Assembly: GCA_910579305.1 (NCBI GenBank)
Contig: CAJTTA010000006.1
Span: 21,142 to 85,141 of the forward strand
Direction: 5' to 3'
DNA: 64,000 nucleotides
From: an uncultured Muribaculaceae bacterium
GTDB taxonomy: Bacteria; Bacteroidota; Bacteroidia; Bacteroidales; Muribaculaceae
Shown in pieces: positions 53,398 through 62,767 of this stretch; positions within the stretch are counted from its first letter, which is position 1; each line of letters opens with the position of its first letter. Below the pieces are notes generated by a model, which was not told the DNA's origin, searched no databases, and worked only from the letters and a program-made list of their open reading frames with translations. The position numbers and the translations under genes were made by a program.

Positions 53398-55862
53398 TTC
53401 ACAAACAGAGAGAGGGGCTTTCCTGTGAAGGGAAGCGTGAGAGTGAGTGTGCGGGTAGCGGCATTGTAGCTGCGAGAAGAAAGGTCTACGGGGGCATACT
53501 CGCCACCGTCGGTCGAAAGCTCCACGTTGCGCGGGGCACGTGCCAGAGTCTTTATTTTCAGGGTGATGGTGCGCAGATTGGGCATCCAGTCGAATGTAGT
53601 GGGATGCTTGTCGCTCTCTATCTCCACCTCAATGGCTCCGTCGGAGAGGCGACGTCCACGGAATGTGGTGAGTATATAGTCGTTGTCTACAAGGGAATTG
53701 GGGCTGAGGCGGTCATCGTCGAAGAGCACATATTCGCTCTCTTCGGAAGCCGGATAAAAATCCACGGTCAGAGAGGCGAGGTCATATTCCGCCACATTCT
53801 CTATAGGAAGCTCGTAGCGGGGCAGGAATGAGCCTTTGCGCACAAACATGGGGAGCACGTCAAGCGGAGCTTTCACAGTAGCTGTGGTGCCCCCTTTGTA
53901 GCTCAGACGGTCATTGTTGAGGTCGATCCATTCGCCGGCCGGGAAGAGAACCTTGCGTGAGCGGGCTCCTTTCTTCATCACTGGGGCCACGAGCACATTG
54001 TCGCCCCAGAGATATTCATCGGTGAGCGAGGCATATTTCTCACCCGGATTGTCGCCACGGAAGTCGAGCGGACGTGCGAGAGGGTAGCCGTAGGAAGCAT
54101 TCTCGAAGGCCAGCGTGTAGTTATACGGCAGCCACTCGTAGCGCTTCTTTATATACTTCTTTGAGATCTTTTCCACATCGGGGAAGTGATAAGGCTCCGG
54201 ATCGAGCTGGGCATGCGTGCGCAGAGTAGGGGTGAAGGCACCCATCTGGAGCCAGCGCGCATATAGCTCGCTGTCGTGGGGAGCTGCCGGATCCACGGCA
54301 AATCCACCTATGTCGCTGCTCATATATCCAAGGCCGGAGAGACCGGAATTGAGCATGATGTTCACCTGAGGTTCAAGACCTCCCCATGTGCGGGAGACGT
54401 CGGTGCTCCAGGGGAATACGTTATAGCGCTGCAGGCCGGCTGTGCCTCCGCGCATGAGGAGCATGAGGCGGCGGTCGGGATATTGCTGCTTGAAGCCCTC
54501 GTAGATGATGCGGCTCCATTCATTGCCATAGACGTTGTGATACTGCTCTGCCGTCATGCCGTTGTGATGGCGTATTGTGGCGGGATGCACCTCAGGCTCG
54601 CCGAGGTCGCCCCACCATCCGGCTATGCCGCCGTCGGTGAGAGCCTTGTATCGATCCCAGTACCAGGCACGTGTGGCAGGATTGCTCACGTCGATCATTC
54701 CTGCTTCACCCACCCAGGTATTCACGTCATGGTTGGCGCCCGTCTCATCGGTCACGGTCATCCCATTCTTCACCAGATAGTTGTAATTGTCTATCGCACC
54801 CTTCTTGTTGACGTAAGGCTGCGTTATGGCCACTACATTCACTCCTGCCGAGCGCAGAGAGTCGAGCATGCCCTCGGGGTCGGGCCACTTGGAGCGATCC
54901 CAGTCGAGGCGCCCCATGTCGCTCTCCACTCCATACCAATAGAGGTCGAGCACGAGTCCGTCCACAGGATAGCCTCGGGTCTTGAGCGTGTCTACCACGC
55001 CCATCGTCTCGGCCTGATTGTGATAGCCATACTTGGAGGTGATATATCCCAGCGCCCAAAAGGGGGGAAGCTCCTGGCGCCCGGTGAGGGCGAGATATCC
55101 GGCTGTGGTGCCGGCGAGCGTGCCGCACCCGTTTATGAAATAATATGAGAGGGGGGCCACTGCCTGCGTGGCCTCATACTCTATCTCCTTATCACCGAGC
55201 AAGAGACGGCTCTTCGTGAAGTCATCGAAGAGCACGCCATAGCCTCGGGAGGCTGCGAAGTAAGGCACAGTGATGTTCATCTGACTTATGCGCGGGTCGG
55301 AGCCTGTGTAGCCGTAATTCTGACGGTTGTACATCTCGAGAGTGTCGCCGTTAAGCTTCAGCGAGTGTCCGCGCTCTCCGGCGCCGTAGAATATGTCGCC
55401 CTTTCCGGGGTTCAGGAAAGTCACTGTGCGGCGCGCCGCATCGGAATTATCCACACCATCCTTCTCTGCCAGCAGCAGGGCTCCTTCGGCATCGTAGAAG
55501 CTCACAAGGCCCGTGGCTCTATCCACACACACGCGTGTGGTGGGCGAGGAAAGGGTCACAACCGTGGCTGTGGCTGTGAGATTCACTTGCGGACACTGGC
55601 TCTTCAACGTGGCGCTCTGCGACGGAAGCGAGGGCAGGTCGGGAGTGGAGGGGGAGGTGGTGACCTTGAAAATATCGTTGGTCACAGGGGTTATGGTGAG
55701 AGTGCCGGAGGCTGTGGCCATGCGCACGCACGGGGTGCATCCGGCCTCATCGGCGACTTCAGCCCGAGGCGGAAGCAGAGAGAGCACTCTGCCTGTTGGC
55801 GCGGCCTTGCAGAAAAAGGCCGTGAGCATGAGGGCCGTCAGGGCCAGTGATTGGATTTTCAT
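53394..55862 (-). CDS. secreted GH31 alpha-glucosidase / glucosyltransferase
   Basis: An 822-aa exported glycoside hydrolase. Signal peptide at residues 1-20 (KIQSLALTALMLTAFFCKA), N-terminal DUF4968-type beta domain with FYGAGERGHSLKLNGD, a TIM barrel with the nucleophile region GIAGWWGDLGEPEVHP (about 430-445) and the acid/base region GYMSSDIGGF, then a C-terminal DUF5110 beta domain (YPASEESEYVLFDDDRL). The WWGDLGEPE form is seen in oligosaccharide 4-alpha-glucosyltransferase-like GH31 enzymes, so the enzyme may transfer as well as hydrolyse alpha-glucosides. It probably acts in the periplasm. Confidence 0.93.
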   Translation of the reverse strand: MKIQSLALTALMLTAFFCKAAPTGRVLSLLPPRAEVADEAGCTPCVRMATASGTLTITPVTNDIFKVTTSPSTPDLPSLPSQSATLKSQCPQVNLTATATVVTLSSPTTRVCVDRATGLVSFYDAEGALLLAEKDGVDNSDAARRTVTFLNPGKGDIFYGAGERGHSLKLNGDTLEMYNRQNYGYTGSDPRISQMNITVPYFAASRGYGVLFDDFTKSRLLLGDKEIEYEATQAVAPLSYYFINGCGTLAGTTAGYLALTGRQELPPFWALGYITSKYGYHNQAETMGVVDTLKTRGYPVDGLVLDLYWYGVESDMGRLDWDRSKWPDPEGMLDSLRSAGVNVVAITQPYVNKKGAIDNYNYLVKNGMTVTDETGANHDVNTWVGEAGMIDVSNPATRAWYWDRYKALTDGGIAGWWGDLGEPEVHPATIRHHNGMTAEQYHNVYGNEWSRIIYEGFKQQYPDRRLMLLMRGGTAGLQRYNVFPWSTDVSRTWGGLEPQVNIMLNSGLSGLGYMSSDIGGFAVDPAAPHDSELYARWLQMGAFTPTLRTHAQLDPEPYHFPDVEKISKKYIKKRYEWLPYNYTLAFENASYGYPLARPLDFRGDNPGEKYASLTDEYLWGDNVLVAPVMKKGARSRKVLFPAGEWIDLNNDRLSYKGGTTATVKAPLDVLPMFVRKGSFLPRYELPIENVAEYDLASLTVDFYPASEESEYVLFDDDRLSPNSLVDNDYILTTFRGRRLSDGAIEVEIESDKHPTTFDWMPNLRTITLKIKTLARAPRNVELSTDGGEYAPVDLSSRSYNAATRTLTLTLPFTGKPLSLFVK

Positions 55863-55970
55863 GAGAATTGCGTGATTTTAGTAAGCTGCTTTCCAATGCA
55901 TCTACTTATGGATGAACCTTAGGCAGACTGAAAATGTTTTTTTACAAAAACACTTTTATTTAATTAAGCT

Positions 55971-56315
55971 ATGAATAACACTGATTTTACTTATGAGAGG
56001 CCGGCACTCTATCTTCTCAGCTTCGGCGAGAGCCGGCGCTACCGATATCTGGTCACGGCACGCGAGGGGCTGGAGAGACTCGTGAGATGCGAGAGGGATC
56101 TCAATGAATTTCTTCGCTCCAGGTTTCCGGGCGAGAGTTTTGCCTATTACACCACTCCGCGGCTTGAGAGGATTGATCCGGATCGGGAGATGGAATACGC
56201 GGATTATGAAGAATTTGACTCATCGCATCTTGAGGCGATAGAGGAAGAGCTTCTGCGCGAGGTGGATGTGATGCACTGCAACCGGGAGCTGAATTCCAAT
56301 GAGGGACGGGGGTGA
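55971..56315 (+). CDS. hypothetical protein, 114 aa
   Basis: I do not recognise this protein. It is soluble, without signal peptide or hydrophobic helix, and acidic in its C-terminal half (EEFDSSHLEAIEEELLREVD). It begins with NNTDFTYERPALYLLSFGES; the tyrosine-rich start and the helical middle suggest a small folded domain. It lies alone between the divergent GH31 gene and the convergent manC homologue, behind an AT-rich 100-bp leader. Codon composition resembles its neighbours, supporting a real gene. Confidence 0.6.
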   Translation: MNNTDFTYERPALYLLSFGESRRYRYLVTAREGLERLVRCERDLNEFLRSRFPGESFAYYTTPRLERIDPDREMEYADYEEFDSSHLEAIEEELLREVDVMHCNRELNSNEGRG

Positions 56316-56340
56316 TGATTCCCCCCCCGCCGCCGGAAAT

Positions 56341-57417
56341 TCACAGGTATTTTTCGCCGTATCGCGAGCGCACCTCGCTGAGCATGGTCTTTATCTCCTG
56401 CTCGCGTGAACGCGGCACTATGAGCAGGGCATTGCCATTTTCAGCCACTATATAGTCCTTGAGTCCTGCAGCCACGATTATTTTATCGCCTTTCACGGCA
56501 AATATCGAGCCTGAGCAGTCGGGAGCAAGCACCTTACAACCCTGCGTGACGTTGCCTTCAAGAGTGTGAGGAGAGACATCGTGCAGTGCACCCCAGTTTC
56601 CGAGATCGCTCCATCCGAGATCCACCGTCTTCACATATACGTTGGAGGCCTTCTCCATCACGGCGTAGTCGATGGATATATTGGGAGCCGAGGGAAATGC
56701 CTCGGCTATGAATGCGCTCTCTTCGGGTGTGGCGTAGCTTCCCACGCCCGGATCAAACACCTCGGCTATCTCGGGCGCATGCTGCGAGAAGGCACGGAGT
56801 ATGGATGACGCGCTCCATAGGAATATGCCTGAATTCCAGAAGAAGTCGCCGCTTTCAAGCAGGACGCGGGCCATGTCGAGAGTGGGCTTCTCTGTGAATG
56901 ATTTCACCTTGAGTATGCCGGGGGCATTAGTGGCGGGGGAACCGCGCTGTATGTAGCCGTAGGCCGTCTCGGGGCGTGTGGGCATTATGCCGAGAGTGAG
57001 CAGAGCATCGTGGGTCTCCACGAAGTCCAGTCCTTCGGCCATTGCCTGCAGAAATGCGTCGGTCTTGAGTATGAGATGGTCGGAGGGGAGCGTGATTATG
57101 GATGCGTCGGGGTCGGATGCCGCTATGTGTTGTGCCGCCCAGCATATGCAGGGGGCCGTGTTGCGGCGTGCCGGCTCAAGCAGAATGTTGGCCTGCGGCA
57201 CGAGCGGAAGCTGCTCGCGCACTATCGACGCATACTCCTCATTGGTCACGACTATTATCCTTTCCTGCGGCACGAGCGGGGCTATGCGCTCGGCTGTGAG
57301 CTGCAGCAGACTCTTTCCGGTGCCGAAGAAGTCGAGAAACTGCTTGGGCATTCCTGCCCGTGAGAATGGCCAGAAGCGGCTTCCCACGCCGCCACACATT
57401 ATTACACAGTATCGCAT
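56341..57417 (-). CDS. manC: mannose-1-phosphate guanylyltransferase (single-domain)
   Basis: A 358-aa nucleotidyltransferase making GDP-mannose. The signature VIMCGGVGSRFWPFSRAGMP followed by KQFLDFFG is at residues 5-31, with SIITLPSDHLIL and WNSGIFLWSA further on and a left-handed beta-helix-like C-terminus ending VRSRYGEKYL. Unlike the protein at 5492-6796 it has no cupin. It is probably co-transcribed with the Na/Pi transporter gene 43 nt upstream. Confidence 0.93.
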   Translation of the reverse strand: MRYCVIMCGGVGSRFWPFSRAGMPKQFLDFFGTGKSLLQLTAERIAPLVPQERIIVVTNEEYASIVREQLPLVPQANILLEPARRNTAPCICWAAQHIAASDPDASIITLPSDHLILKTDAFLQAMAEGLDFVETHDALLTLGIMPTRPETAYGYIQRGSPATNAPGILKVKSFTEKPTLDMARVLLESGDFFWNSGIFLWSASSILRAFSQHAPEIAEVFDPGVGSYATPEESAFIAEAFPSAPNISIDYAVMEKASNVYVKTVDLGWSDLGNWGALHDVSPHTLEGNVTQGCKVLAPDCSGSIFAVKGDKIIVAAGLKDYIVAENGNALLIVPRSREQEIKTMLSEVRSRYGEKYL

Positions 57418-57460
57418 AAGGGGTGTATATCTGTTTTTCGGCTATCCATGGGGGCAGGGT

Positions 57461-59251
57461 TCAATCATGGCGGGGCTTGAACTGGTGCTTCACGCCTTCC
57501 ACCACATTGAGCATATAGTCGCCGAGTTTCTCGGCTTCGCCTATAAGATCCATGTAGAAGATGCCCTGCTGGTAGTCGTATTTATGATTATTGATGTTGT
57601 CTATGTTGGCGTCACGCAGAAGATTGCGCAGATTGTTGATCTCACGCTCGCGGTTGTAGGCCGTGATTATCTTGGCGTCTTCGGGTATTTCCATTTCCTG
57701 CAGCAGGGCCTCCATATTGTCCATGGCCCCCTGCACGAGGTCGAACATCGCGTCGATCTTCTCCATCATAGTGGAGGTGAAATTCACCTTGGCGTGATTC
57801 TTGCGGTCGAGAGTTTTGGCCACATTCAGGCAGCTGTCGGCTATCGACTCTATCTCGCTTATCACTCTCAGCATGCCGGCTATGCGCATCTTGCCTTCGG
57901 GAGAGAGGCGTCCTTCGGCCACTTTGTTGAGAAACTGGCCTATCTCTATCTCCATGCGGTCGGATATCTCTTCATATTTCTCCAGGCGGTTATACACCTG
58001 CTGATACTCCGAGGCGCCGGGATCGGTGTGGATGAGCGTGCGGGCCATGCCGAGCATGCGGGCTACGCGCTGGCCATAGACGGCTATCTCCTTCTGTGCC
58101 TGCGAGATGGCCAGCTCCGAGGTGCCGAGCAGACTGCCCCCTATGAACTTGAGAGAGAAGTCATCGCCCCCCGTGGCTCCCTTGCGCTCGGGAAGCAGAC
58201 GGGTTACTAACTTCACATATAGCTTGGGGAGCCATATCATGATGGAGAGGTTCATTACGTTGAAGACGGTGGGGAACATCGCGAGGCCGAATGCCACAGC
58301 CGACTGAGCCTGCATCGTGAGGCGACCGTCAAGAGAGAGAAGCGTGGTACCTCTCATTTCGGCTTCCTGCTGCGCGGTGATGTCGCATGGATCGACATTG
58401 ATGCACCAGGCGGTGATCTCTCCTACAAGGCTGACAAATGAATAGAAGACGCAGAGCACAAGTATAGAACCGAAGAAGTTGTATAGCAGCGTGCCTGCCG
58501 CCGTGCGCTTTGCGGCGAGATTTCCGGATAGAGAGGCGAGGATGGGGGTGATGGTGGTGCCTATCTTCGAACCGAGAATCACAGCGCATCCCAGCTCAAA
58601 GTTGATCCATCCCTGTGAGCACATTATGAGCACTATGGCGAATGTGGCCGCCGAGGCCTGGGCCACCATTGTGAGGAGCACGCCGAAGAGCCAGAATATG
58701 ATCACGCTCACGTAGCCCATGGAGGCGTAGTGGGTGATGAAGCGGAGCATGTCGGGGTTCTGCTGCAGGTCGGGCACGAAGGCGCTTATCATGTCGAGGC
58801 CCATGAAGAGGAAGGAGAAGCCTATGAGGAACTCGCCCGTGCTCTTGTAGTTGCTCTTCTTCATGAAGAGCATGGGCACGGCTATGGCCAGCAGCACGAT
58901 GGTATAGTCGGATATATGGAATTCGAATGAGAAGGCCGATATGATCCAAGTCGTGACAATGGTGCCGAAGTTGGCGCCGAATATCACTGCCATGGACTGA
59001 GCCAGGGTCATGAGTCCGGCGTTGACAAAGCTCACCACCATCACTGTAGAGGCCGAGGAGCTTTGTATGAGCGCGGTGATGGCTATGCCGGTGAGCACTC
59101 CGGTGAGACGGTTTTTTGTCATTGCGCCCAGGATGTTGCGCAGGCGGTCGCCGGCCACTTTCTGAAGGCCTTCGCTCATGACCTTCATTCCATAGAGAAA
59201 CAGGCACACTGATCCCAGCAGGGATACGAATTGCAGTAGGGAGTATTGCAT
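57461..59251 (-). CDS. Na/Pi cotransporter family protein with PhoU-like tail
   Basis: A 596-aa membrane protein of the NptA/PNaS family. The duplicated transporter motif is seen as ALIQSSSASTVMVVSFVNAG and, in the second half, GSKIGTTITPILASLSGN. Residues ~370-596 form a cytoplasmic helical PhoU-like domain. The family imports phosphate with sodium or serves in phosphate efflux control. The ATG at 59251 (MQYSLLQF) fits the predicted promoter (-7 box 59295-59287); an ATG at 59290 would lie inside it. Confidence 0.92.
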   Translation of the reverse strand: MQYSLLQFVSLLGSVCLFLYGMKVMSEGLQKVAGDRLRNILGAMTKNRLTGVLTGIAITALIQSSSASTVMVVSFVNAGLMTLAQSMAVIFGANFGTIVTTWIISAFSFEFHISDYTIVLLAIAVPMLFMKKSNYKSTGEFLIGFSFLFMGLDMISAFVPDLQQNPDMLRFITHYASMGYVSVIIFWLFGVLLTMVAQASAATFAIVLIMCSQGWINFELGCAVILGSKIGTTITPILASLSGNLAAKRTAAGTLLYNFFGSILVLCVFYSFVSLVGEITAWCINVDPCDITAQQEAEMRGTTLLSLDGRLTMQAQSAVAFGLAMFPTVFNVMNLSIMIWLPKLYVKLVTRLLPERKGATGGDDFSLKFIGGSLLGTSELAISQAQKEIAVYGQRVARMLGMARTLIHTDPGASEYQQVYNRLEKYEEISDRMEIEIGQFLNKVAEGRLSPEGKMRIAGMLRVISEIESIADSCLNVAKTLDRKNHAKVNFTSTMMEKIDAMFDLVQGAMDNMEALLQEMEIPEDAKIITAYNREREINNLRNLLRDANIDNINNHKYDYQQGIFYMDLIGEAEKLGDYMLNVVEGVKHQFKPRHD

Positions 59252-59286
59252 GTATTGATGCTTGGTTTTATGCGCATTATCGCCCT

Positions 59287-59295
59287 GCAAAATTA
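59287..59295 (-). promoter_or_regulatory. -7 box of the Na/Pi transporter gene
   Basis: TAATTTTGC on the minus strand, 36 nt before the start codon at 59251. No good -33 element at the standard spacing. Confidence 0.55.
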
Positions 59296-59303
59296 CATAA
59301 CTT

Positions 59304-59335
59304 TTTGCAAACCCGGAAAAAAAGTGCTACTTTTG
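59304..59335 (+). promoter_or_regulatory. Bacteroidota-type promoter of the polyferredoxin-thyA operon
   Basis: TTTG at 59304-59307, 20-bp spacer, TACTTTTG at 59328-59335: exact consensus match. Transcription should begin within a few bases of the GTG at 59339. Confidence 0.8.
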
Positions 59336-59338
59336 TGT

Positions 59339-60175
59339 GTGAAAAAACTCAAGCACATACGCATCATCCTCTCGCTGCTCATGCTTGTGGAGTGCGCAGC
59401 TCTGTGTCTCCTCGGTATCTCCGCTCCCGAACATGCCCGCGTGGCGGGATACATGCAGCTCTCTGCGAGGGCAGTCACCGTTTCCATAGCAGCTACGGCG
59501 GGAGCATGGCTGCTGTGGATGTGTGTCACGCTTCTGCTCGGAAGAGTGTACTGCGCTTCGTTCTGTCCGGCCGGCACGGTGCAGGATATACTTGTACGCT
59601 GCAAGGGGACGGTGACTCGTCGCCCGGCCAGATGGCGCAAGCACCCGGCGCGTCCCGTGAGATGGTGGGTGCTCGCGGCCTATGCCGCAGCAGTTATGGC
59701 GGGAGCCGGCATGGTGCCTATGCTCATTGAGCCGTGGCCGGCATTTGTCAATGTCATCCAGCAGGCATCGGGACAGGGGGAGGCCGCCCACAACATGGCC
59801 GCCTCCATAGGCACGGGTGCCCTTTGGGGCGCGGTGTGCGCCATAGTGTCGGCCATTCTGCTGCTGGCCTATGCCCTGGCTTCGGGGCGTGACTTCTGCA
59901 ACGATGTGTGTCCCATAGGCTCTATTCTGGCACTCGCCGCCTCACGCCCGGCGATGCACATGGCTCTCTATCCGGATAGATGCACGTCATGCCTCAGGTG
60001 TGAGGATGTATGCAAGGGGGGATGCATTGACATCAAGACCCGGCATATTGACGAGGCCCGATGTCTGCGTTGCTTCAACTGCATCGCGGTATGTCCGGAC
60101 GACGCGATAAAATTTCAGCTTAATCCCAACGGCATAATGACGCCCATGCTGCGCAGCCCGCAGTCATCGGTGTAG
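59339..60175 (+). CDS. membrane 4Fe-4S polyferredoxin (NapH/NosR-like)
   Basis: A 278-aa membrane protein from the GTG at 59339. Transmembrane helices at about 5-25, 37-60, 105-125 and 160-185 carry CASFCPAGTVQD and CNDVCPIGSILAL motifs at their ends, followed by two ferredoxin clusters, CTSCLRCEDVCKGGC and CLRCFNCIAVCPDDA. Such proteins pass electrons from the membrane to a partner reductase; the partner is not next to it. The GTG lies only 3 nt after the -7 box, so the mRNA may be leaderless; the next in-frame ATG (59381) would remove half of the first helix. thyA follows after 23 nt. Confidence 0.85.
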   Translation: MKKLKHIRIILSLLMLVECAALCLLGISAPEHARVAGYMQLSARAVTVSIAATAGAWLLWMCVTLLLGRVYCASFCPAGTVQDILVRCKGTVTRRPARWRKHPARPVRWWVLAAYAAAVMAGAGMVPMLIEPWPAFVNVIQQASGQGEAAHNMAASIGTGALWGAVCAIVSAILLLAYALASGRDFCNDVCPIGSILALAASRPAMHMALYPDRCTSCLRCEDVCKGGCIDIKTRHIDEARCLRCFNCIAVCPDDAIKFQLNPNGIMTPMLRSPQSSV

Positions 60176-60198
60176 ATGCCTGAATATCTTCACTGCTT

Positions 60199-60993
60199 AT
60201 GATACAGTATCTCAATCTGCTTCGCGACATCATCTCCACCGGTGTGCGCAAGCATGACCGCACCGGCACCGGCACTATCTCCACCTTCGGCCACCAGCTA
60301 CGCTTCGACCTGGCCGATGGCTTTCCGCTGCTCACTACAAAGAAGGTGCACCTCAAGAGCATAATACATGAGCTGCTGTGGTTTCTGAGCGGCGACACTA
60401 ATGTGGCTTATCTGCAGGAGCATGGTGTGCGCATATGGAACGAATGGGCAGGCCCCGACGGTTCTCTCGGCCACATCTACGGCTATCAATGGCGCTCATG
60501 GCCCGATTATTCGGGCGGAAGCATCGACCAGATAAAGCAGGCCGTACACGATATAAAGCACAATCCCGACTCGCGCCGCATCATTGTCTCAGCCTGGAAC
60601 GTGGCCGATCTGCCCAATATGAATCTGCCTCCGTGCCACGCCTTCTTCCAGTTCTATGTGGCTGAGGGACGCCTCTCTCTCCAGCTCTATCAGCGCAGTG
60701 CCGACTGCTTCCTGGGAGTCCCCTTCAATATAGCGTCTTACGCTCTGCTCACAATGATGATGGCGCAGGTGTGCGGGCTGCAGCCCGGCGAGTTCATCCA
60801 CACCATGGGCGACACCCACATCTATCTCAATCATCTCGACCAAGTGCGCGAACAGCTTTCGCGCACACCGCGCCGGCTGCCGCGCATGATGATCAATCCT
60901 GAGGTGAAGGATATATTCTCCTTCCGTTATGAGGATTTCAGCCTTGAGGGCTACGACCCTTGGCCGGCCATAAGAGGCGAAGTGAGTGTGTGA
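60199..60993 (+). CDS. thyA: thymidylate synthase
   Basis: A 264-aa enzyme that methylates dUMP to dTMP with methylene-tetrahydrofolate. The catalytic cysteine is Cys146 in [11 protein letters not shown], the same number as in E. coli, and [20 protein letters not shown] plus [12 protein letters not shown] are the substrate-binding blocks. Length matches the short-form enzyme exactly. folA, which regenerates the folate it oxidises, follows. Confidence 0.98.
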   Translation: MIQYLNLLRDIISTGVRKHDRTGTGTISTFGHQLRFDLADGFPLLTTKKVHLKSIIHELLWFLSGDTNVAYLQEHGVRIWNEWAGPDGSLGHIYGYQWRSWPDYSGGSIDQIKQAVHDIKHNPDSRRIIVSAWNVADLPNMNLPPCHAFFQFYVAEGRLSLQLYQRSADCFLGVPFNIASYALLTMMMAQVCGLQPGEFIHTMGDTHIYLNHLDQVREQLSRTPRRLPRMMINPEVKDIFSFRYEDFSLEGYDPWPAIRGEVSV

Positions 60994-61022
60994 CGTATCT
61001 TTGAACTTATATATCCATTCAT

Positions 61023-61511
61023 ATGTTGACAGTAATACTGGCCATAGCCTCCGACGGAGCCATAGGCGACCGTGGCGACCTGCTCTGGCATCTGCGCGAT
61101 GACCTGCGCCGTTTCAAGTCGCTCACCATGGGTCATCCCGTGATAATGGGAAGGCGCACATGGGAGAGTCTTCCTTCAGGGCCTCTGCCCGGACGCCGCA
61201 ATATAGTGGTGAGCCGCAATCCGGCATTGGAAGTGCCCGGAGCTGAAAAGGCTTCCTCGCTCGGGCAGGCTCTGGAGATGTGCGAGGGTCAGGACCCGTT
61301 TGTAATAGGAGGGGCCATGATTTATGCCGATGCCTTGCCTCTGGCCGACAGGCTGGAGCTCACCAGGGTGGAGGCATGTTACCCTCAGGCCGACACACGC
61401 ATGCCCGATCCTGCGGCCTGCGGACAATGGCGACTATCGGAGGCTTCTTCTCCGGCGCGCGATGAGCGGTCGGGCCTCACCTATGTCTATGAAACCTACT
61501 TGCGGAAGTGA
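61023..61511 (+). CDS. folA: dihydrofolate reductase
   Basis: A 162-aa enzyme that reduces dihydrofolate to tetrahydrofolate with NADPH. It shows ILAIASDGAIGDRGDLLWHLRDDLRRF (active-site Asp in the W-x-L-x-x-D motif), HPVIMGRRTWESLPSGPLPGR and VIGGAMIYADAL. Paired with thyA as in many bacteria. Its stop overlaps the start of the next gene (GTGA, 61508-61511). Confidence 0.97.
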   Translation: MLTVILAIASDGAIGDRGDLLWHLRDDLRRFKSLTMGHPVIMGRRTWESLPSGPLPGRRNIVVSRNPALEVPGAEKASSLGQALEMCEGQDPFVIGGAMIYADALPLADRLELTRVEACYPQADTRMPDPAACGQWRLSEASSPARDERSGLTYVYETYLRK

Positions 61512-62767
61512 AAGTAATCATCATAAATAGAAGCGACAGCCGCGGAGGAGCCGCCGTAGTCTCTGAGAGACTGATGGAGGCTCTCAGGCAGCGCGGCGTG
61601 GAGGCCGATATGCTCGTGCTCGAGAAGAGGCTCCCATCCCGCTTTGTGCACAGAGTGGTGGGGCGCTGGCGAGCACGCATCCCTTTCCTGCTCGAAAGGC
61701 TCCAGATATTTCTCGGCAACGGGCGCAACAGGGCCGATCTCTTCAAGGCCGACACGGCCGCTTTCGGCGTGCCTCTGCATCACGACCCGTTGGTGACGGA
61801 GGCCGATGTGGTGTGTCTGGCCTGGATCAACCAGGGTATGCTCTCGCTTGGCGAGATAAAGCGCATAATGGCGCTCGGCAAGCCCGTGGTGTGGATCATG
61901 CACGACATGTGGTGCTTCACCGGCATATGCCATCATGCAGGCGAGTGCGAGGGCTATATGCATGAGTGCGGAATGTGTCCGCTGCTTGGCAGGAAGGCTT
62001 CGCTCAGAGATATCTCGGCCGGCACGCTGCGCCGCAAGAAGCGTCTTTATTCCAAAGGAGGCATAACATTCGTAGCCGTGAGCAACTGGCTCCGCGAGCG
62101 CGCCCGCGGCTCTTCGCTGCTCAGGGAGGCAAGAGTGGAGGTCATAGGCAATCCCGTGCCTACATGCGTAAGCCTGGCGCCTCTCAGCGACAAGCGTGAC
62201 CATGGAGGAAGCCTCACTGTGCTCATAGCCGCCGCAAGGCTCGATGACCCGGTGAAGGGTCTCCCCATACTCATAGACACTGCCGCACGCCTGCGACTCG
62301 ACTATCCGGAACTTGCCGAGAGATTGAAATTTGTAGCCGTTGGCGCGCTGAAGAATCCAGACGCGCTGAAGGATTTTCCGCTGCCTCTCGTGGCCACCGG
62401 GCCTCTGGATAGCCATGAGCTCTCGCAGCTCTACAGGCGTGCCGCTATAGTGATCAGCACTTCTCTCTATGAGACGCTGCCCGGTACGCTTGTGGAGGGA
62501 CAGCTGCATGGCGCCCTGCCGGTGGCTTTCGATCGCGGAGGACAATCTGACATCATCACCGACGGAGTGACGGGGGTGCTCGTTCCATTCGGCGATGACC
62601 CGGCGGCCTGCATGGCTGCCGGACTACAGCGGGGAGTGGAGATGATCGACTCCGTTCCGGCCGCAGAGCTGCAAGAGCGTCTGGCCAGGGAGGCCCTCAC
62701 GAGATTCTCCCGCACTGCCGTGGCCGACAGTTATATAAATCTCTTTAACGATCTTTTGAAGAAATGA
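61508..62767 (+). CDS. glycosyltransferase family 4 with cysteine-rich loop
   Basis: A 419-aa GT-B enzyme. The loop WIMHDMWCFTGICHHAGECE followed by CGMCPLLGRK (about residues 135-165) is the cysteine motif of WcaL-like glycosyltransferases, and the C-terminal domain has STSLYETLPGTLVEGQLHGALPVAF with the donor-binding glutamates, shown here as two glutamates (E in YETLPG and VEGQ). Start GTG at 61508 overlaps the folA stop. Glycosyl acceptor unknown; the folate neighbours do not suggest one. The next gene overlaps its end by 4 bp. Confidence 0.88.
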   Translation: MKVIIINRSDSRGGAAVVSERLMEALRQRGVEADMLVLEKRLPSRFVHRVVGRWRARIPFLLERLQIFLGNGRNRADLFKADTAAFGVPLHHDPLVTEADVVCLAWINQGMLSLGEIKRIMALGKPVVWIMHDMWCFTGICHHAGECEGYMHECGMCPLLGRKASLRDISAGTLRRKKRLYSKGGITFVAVSNWLRERARGSSLLREARVEVIGNPVPTCVSLAPLSDKRDHGGSLTVLIAAARLDDPVKGLPILIDTAARLRLDYPELAERLKFVAVGALKNPDALKDFPLPLVATGPLDSHELSQLYRRAAIVISTSLYETLPGTLVEGQLHGALPVAFDRGGQSDIITDGVTGVLVPFGDDPAACMAAGLQRGVEMIDSVPAAELQERLAREALTRFSRTAVADSYINLFNDLLKK

